DNA of 64,000 nucleotides, from the NCBI GenBank assembly GCA_920105625.2, contig OV050030.1, forward strand, positions 429,752,240 through 429,816,239. The letters run 5' to 3'. Of this stretch, positions 59,060-64,000 are shown in pieces (within the stretch, counting starts at the first letter, position 1; each line of letters opens with the position of its first letter). The notes beneath the pieces are model-generated. The model ran no database searches. It saw nothing but the letters and a program-made list of their open reading frames with translations, and was not told where the DNA came from. A program made the translations under genes and the position numbers. The DNA comes from Clusia tigrina. Lineage: Eukaryota; Arthropoda; Insecta; Diptera; Clusiidae.

Positions 59060-59704
59060 CCTGCTTTTTCCCGCCAGTTTCTCCCGCATTTTTCTCGATT
59101 ATTCCCGCTAATTTTTTCCCGCCAAAATTTCTCTAAATTTTCCCGCCAATTTTTCCCGCCAATTCTTTCCCGCCAATTCTTTCCCGCCAATTTTTCCCCG
59201 CCAATTTTTTCCCGCCTAATTTTCCCCGCCAAAATTTTCCCACCAATTTTTTCCCGCCAATTTTTCCCCGCCAAAATTTCCCCGTCTAATTTTTCCCGCC
59301 AATTTTTCCCTGTCAGAATTTTCCCGCCAAATTTTTCCCGCCAATTTTTCCCCGTCAAAATTTTCCCGCCAAATTTTTCCAGCCAAATTTTTCCCGCCAA
59401 AATTTTCCCGCCAAAAATTTTCCCACCAAATTTTCCCGCCAAATTTCCCCGCCAAATTTCCCCGCCAAATTTTCCCGCCAATTTTTCCCGCCAAATTTTC
59501 CCGCCAAATTTTCCCGCGAAATTTTTCCCGCCAAATTTTTCCCGCATTATTTTTCCCACCAAAATTTTCCCGCCAAAATTTTCCCGCCAATTTTTCCCGC
59601 CAAAATTTTCCCGCCAAAATTTTCCCGCCAAAATTTAGCCGCCCAATTTTTCCCGCCAAAAATTTCCCGGCAAAATTTCCCGGCAAAATTTTCCCGCCAA
59701 AATT
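59060..59704. repeat. Minisatellite of TTTTCCCGCCAAAA units (E2F-like sites)
   Basis: About 40 or more units of 12-17 bp built on TTTTCCCGCCAAAA, varying mainly in the length of the A and T runs. Each unit contains TTTCCCGCC, which fits the E2F/DP binding consensus TTTSSCGC. The long minus-strand frames (Gly/Lys/Trp-rich, GGKIWREK type) are produced by the repeat. Confidence 0.92.
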
Positions 59705-59764
59705 GCAGAATGGAAAAAAGCGGGAAAAGTAGGAAAAATGGCAGGAAGACGGCAGATAGGGGTA

Positions 59765-62700
59765 GATAGAGGCGTAGGGAAGGCAGCAGACCCCCCCAAT
59801 CGACAGCGGCAGCGACTGAGACGCCTACAGAGACGCTGACAGAGGCTGCGACGCCGACTGAGACGCCGACTGAGGCAGATATAGGCATAGAGAAGGCAGC
59901 AGACCCCCCCAATCGACAGCGGCAGCGACTGAGACGCCTACAGAGACGCTGACAGAGGCTGCGACGCCGACTGAGACGCCGACTGAGGCAGATATAGGCA
60001 TAGAGAAGGCAGCAGACCCCCCCAATCGACAGCGGCAGCGACTGAGACGCCTACAGAGACGCTGACAGAGGCTGCGACGCCGACTGAGACGCCGACTGAG
60101 GCAGATATAGGCATAGAGAAGGCAGCAGACCCCCCCAATCGACAGCGGCAGCGACTGAGACGCCTACAGAGACGCTGACAGAGGCTGCGACGCCGACTGA
60201 GACGCCGACTGAGGCAGATATAGGCATAGAGAAGGCAGCAGACCCCCCCAATCGACAGCGGCAGCGACTGAGACGCCTACAGAGACGCTGACAGAGGCTG
60301 CGACGCCGACTGAGACGCCGACTGAGGCAGATATAGGCATAGAGAAGGCAGCAGACCCCCCCAATCGACAGCGGCAGCGACTGAGACGCCTACAGAGACG
60401 CTGACAGAGGCTGCGACGCCGACTGAGACGCCGACTGAGGCAGATATAGGCATAGAGAAGGCAGCAGACCCCCCCCAATCGACAGCGGCAGCGACTGAGA
60501 CGCCTACAGAGACGCTGACAGAGGCTGCGACGCCGACTGAGACGCCGACTGAGGCAGATATAGGCATAGAGAAGGCAGCAGACCCCCCCAATCGACAGCG
60601 GCAGCGACTGAGACGCCTACAGAGACGCTGACAGAGGCTGCGACGCCGACTGAGACGCCGACTGAGGCAGATATAGGCATAGAGAAGGCAGCAGACCCCC
60701 CCAATCGACAGCGGCAGCGACTGAGACGCCTACAGAGACGCTGACAGAGGCTGCGACGCCGACTGAGACGCCGACTGAGGCAGATATAGGCATAGAGAAG
60801 GCAGCAGACCCCCCCAATCGACAGCGGCAGCGACTGAGACGCCTACAGAGACGCTGACAGAGGCTGCGACGCCGACTGAGACGCCGACTGAGGCAGATAT
60901 AGGCATAGAGAAGGCAGCAGACCCCCCCAATCGACAGCGGCAGCGACTGAGACGCCTACAGAGACGCTGACAGAGGCTGCGACGCCGACTGAGACGCCGA
61001 CTGAGGCAGATATAGGCATAGAGAAGGCAGCAGTCCCCCCCAATCGACTGCGGCAGCGACTGAGACGCCTACAGAGACGCTGACAGAGGCTGCGACGCCG
61101 ACTGAGACGCCGACTGAGGCAGATATAGGCATAGAGAAGGCAGCAGACCCCCCAATCGACAGCGGCAGCGACTGAGACGCCTACAGAGACGCTGACAGAG
61201 GCTGCGACGCCGACTGAGACGCCGACTGAGGCAGATATAGGCATAGAGAAGGCAGCAGACCCCCCCAATCGACAGCGGCAGCGACTGAGACGCCTACAGA
61301 GACGCTGACAGAGGCTGCGACGCCGACTGAGACGCCGACTGAGGCAGATATAGGCATATAGAAGGCAGCAGACCCCCCCAATCGACAGCGGCAGCGACTG
61401 AGGACGCCTACCAGAGACGCTGACAGAGGGCCTGCGACGCCCGACTGAGACGCCGACTGAGGCAGATATAGGCATAGAGAAGGCAGCAGACCCCCCCAAT
61501 CGACAGCGGCAGCGACTGAGACGCCTACAGAGACGCTGACAGAGGCTGCGACGCCGACTGAGACGCCGACTGAGGCAGATATAGGCATAGAGAAGGCAGC
61601 AGACCCCCCCAATCGACAGCGGCAGCGACTGAGACGCCTACAGAGACGCTGACAGAGGCTGCGACGCCGACTGAGACGCCGACTGAGGCAGATATAGGCA
61701 TAGAGAAGGCAGCAGACCCCCCCCAATCGACAGCCGGCAGCGACTGAGACGCCTACAGAGACGCTGACAGAGGCTGCGACGCCGACTGAGACGCCGACTG
61801 AGGCAGATATAGGCATAGAGAAGGCAGCAGACCCCCCCAATCGACAGCGGCAGCGACTGAGACGCCTACAGAGACGCTGACAGAGGCTGCGACGCCGACT
61901 GAGACGCCGACTGAGGCAGATATAGGCATAGAGAAGGCAGCAGACCCCCCCAATCGACAGCGGCAGCGACTGAGACGCCTACAGAGACGCTGACAGAGGC
62001 TGCGACGCCGACTGAGACGCCGACTGAGGCAGATATAGGCATAGAGAAGGCAGCAGACCCCCCCAATCGACAGCGGCAGCGACTGAGACGCCTACAGAGA
62101 CGCTGACAGAGGCTGCGACGCCGACTGAGACGCCGACTGAGGCAGATATAGGCATAGAGAAGGCAGCAGACCCCCCCCAATCGACAGCGGCAGCGACTGA
62201 GACGCCTACAGAGACGCTGACAGAGGCTGCGACGCCGACTGAGACGCCGACTGAGGCAGATATAGGCATAGAGAAGGCAGCAGACCCCCCCAATCGACAG
62301 CGGCAGCGACTGAGACGCCTACAGAGACGCTGACAGAGGCTGCGACGCCGACTGAGACGCCGACTGAGGCAGATATAGGCATAGAGAAGGCAGCAGACCC
62401 CCCCAATCGACAGCGGCAGCGACTGAGACGCCTACAGAGACGCTGACAGAGGCTGCGACGCCGACTGAGACGCCGACTGAGGCAGATATAGGCATAGAGA
62501 AGGCAGCAGACCCCCCCAATCGACAGCGGCAGCGACTGAGACGCCTACAGAGACGCTGACAGAGGCTGCGACGCCGACTGAGACGCCGACTGAGGCAGAT
62601 ATAGGCATAGAGAAGGCAGCAGACCCCCCCCAATCGACAGCGGCAGCGACTGAGACGCCTACAGAGACGCTGACAGAGGCTGCGACGCCGACCTGAGACG

Positions 62701-64000
62701 CCGACTGAGGCAGATATAGGCATAGAGAAGGCAGCAGACCCCCCCAATCGACAGCGGCAGCGACTGAGACGCCTACAGAGACGCTGACAGAGGCTGCGAC
62801 GCCGACTGAGACGCCGACTGAGGCAGATATAGGCATAGAGAAGGCAGCAGACCCCCCCAATCGACAGCGGCAGCGACTGAGACGCCTACAGAGACGCTGA
62901 CAGAGGCTGCGACGCCGACTGAGACGCCGACTGAGGCAGATATAGGCATAGAGAAGGCAGCAGACCCCCCCAATCGACAGCGGCAGCGACTGAGACGCCT
63001 ACAGAGACGCTGACAGAGGCTGCGACGCCGACTGAGACGCCGACTGAGGCAGATATAGGCATAGAGAAGGCAGCAGACCCCCCCAATCGACAGCGGCAGC
63101 GACTGAGACGCCTACAGAGACGCTGACAGAGGCTGCGACGCCGACTGAGACGCCGACTGAGGCAGATATAGGCATAGAGAAGGCAGCCAGACCCCCCCAA
63201 TCGACAGCGGCAGCGACTGAGACGCCTACAGAGACGCTGACAGAGGCTGCGACGCCGACTGAGACGCCGACTGAGGCAGATATAGGCATAGAGAAGGCAG
63301 CAGACCCCCCCAATCGACAGCGGCAGCGACTGAGACGCCTACAGAGACGCTGACAGAGGCTGCGACGCCGACTGAGACGCCGACTGAGGCAGATATAGGC
63401 ATAGAGAAGGCAGCAGACCCCCCAATCGACAGCGGCAGCGACTGAGACGCCTACAGAGACGCTGACAGAGGCTGCGACGCCGACTGAGACGCCGACTGAG
63501 GCAGATCGGGATATATATAGGCATAGAGAAGGCAGCAGACCACCACAATCGACAGCGCAGCGACTGAGACGCCTACAGAGACGCTGACAGAGGCTGCGAC
63601 GCCGACTGAGACGCCGACTGAGGCAGATATAGGCATAGAGAAGGCAGCAGACCCCCCCAATCGACAGCGGCAGCGACTGAGACGCCTACAGAGACGCTGA
63701 CAGAGGCTGCGACGCCGACTGAGACGCCGACTGAGGCAGATATAGGCATAGAGAAGGCAGCAGACCCCCCCAATCGACAGCGGCAGCGACTGAGACGCCT
63801 ACAGAGACGCTGACAGAGGCTGCGACGCCGACTGAGACGCCGACTGAGGCAGATATAAGGCATAGAGAAGGCAGCAGACCCCCCCAATCGACAGCGGCAG
63901 CGACTGAGACGCCTACAGAGACGCTGACAGAGGCTGCGACGCCGACTGAGACGCCGACTGAGGCAGATATAGGCATAGAGAAGGCAGCAGACCCCCCCAA
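59765..64000. repeat. 113-bp tandem satellite, about 37 copies, runs off the window
   Basis: Units of 113 bp run head to tail from about 59765 to the last base. Each contains CAGCAGACCCCCCCAATCG, then CAGCGGCAGCGACTGAGACG and GAGGCAGATATAGGCATAG. Within each unit GACTGAGACGCC-like 12-mers recur, so the unit itself grew from a shorter repeat. Copies are nearly identical. Differences are mostly in the C-run length (6-8) and a few single-base indels near 61400-61440, 62692 and 63507. Since 113 is not a multiple of three, the Ser/Val/Ala-rich frames on the minus strand shift in every unit and are not genes. Confidence 0.97.

Noticed and set aside
59011..59912. Minus-strand frames of up to 206 codons rich in Gly, Lys and Trp
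   Set aside because: They arise from translating the TTTTCCCGCCAAAA array; overlapping frames are equally open and no start or splice context exists.
59825..64000. Dozens of Ser/Val/Ala-rich minus-strand frames of 66-219 codons
   Set aside because: The 113-bp unit shifts frame in each copy, so no single protein is encoded; the same 66-codon frame simply restarts every unit.

Overview
The window is nuclear DNA from a higher fly (Diptera: Brachycera). It is AT-rich, has short introns of about 60-70 nt next to long repeat-filled ones, and carries many MITEs and (TA)n tracts. The protein-coding genes look closest to acalyptrate flies, and a tephritid-like fruit fly is the best guess; this is inference from gene content, not a species identification. 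The order TRAPPC2L, VHL, WDR48, FBXL6, FDXR(dare) and PFK resembles a Drosophila chromosome 2R neighbourhood as I remember it.

Layout. Bases 1-3487 hold a Jockey-type retrotransposon scrap and unassigned DNA. Next come an ERMP1-family M28 metallopeptidase (3488-6853, +, first exon not found) and a decayed ERMP1 duplicate (7288-7790). A five-exon TRAPPC2L lies at 8413-9124 (-). Bases 9.2-13.8 kb are a nest of MITEs and Tc1 relics. VHL (14262-14804, +) converges with WDR48 (15803-18468, -). More MITEs occupy 18.9-22.2 kb. A 153-aa membrane protein (23021-23482, +), FBXL6 (24917-27954, -), an unknown 226-aa helical protein (30586-32443, +) and adrenodoxin reductase dare (32624-34852, -) follow. 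Intron 1 of dare hosts a complete small secreted-peptide gene on the other strand. PFK (36930-47622, +) has four alternative versions of its fourth exon.

From 48.7 kb onward no intact gene was recognised. This part holds a 24-bp minisatellite, a broken minus-strand gene, a long near-symmetrical hairpin, a 2.5-kb tandem duplication with an inner 843-bp duplication, a roughly 14-bp array of E2F-like TTTTCCCGCC sites, and a 113-bp satellite of about 37 copies that runs off the right edge.

Functional threads: VHL is the substrate receptor of an elongin-cullin E3 ligase, WDR48 activates deubiquitinases and FBXL6 is an SCF adaptor, so three ubiquitin-system genes sit within 14 kb. There is no evidence that they are co-regulated. 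The most interesting observations are the PFK exon cassette (four 109-nt exons, three with GC 5' splice sites), the nested peptide gene in dare, the 50.7-kb hairpin and the E2F-like array beside the satellite. Exon boundaries were derived by hand from reading frame, splice signals and remembered family sequences. They agree in phase across each gene, but no alignment or RNA data were available.
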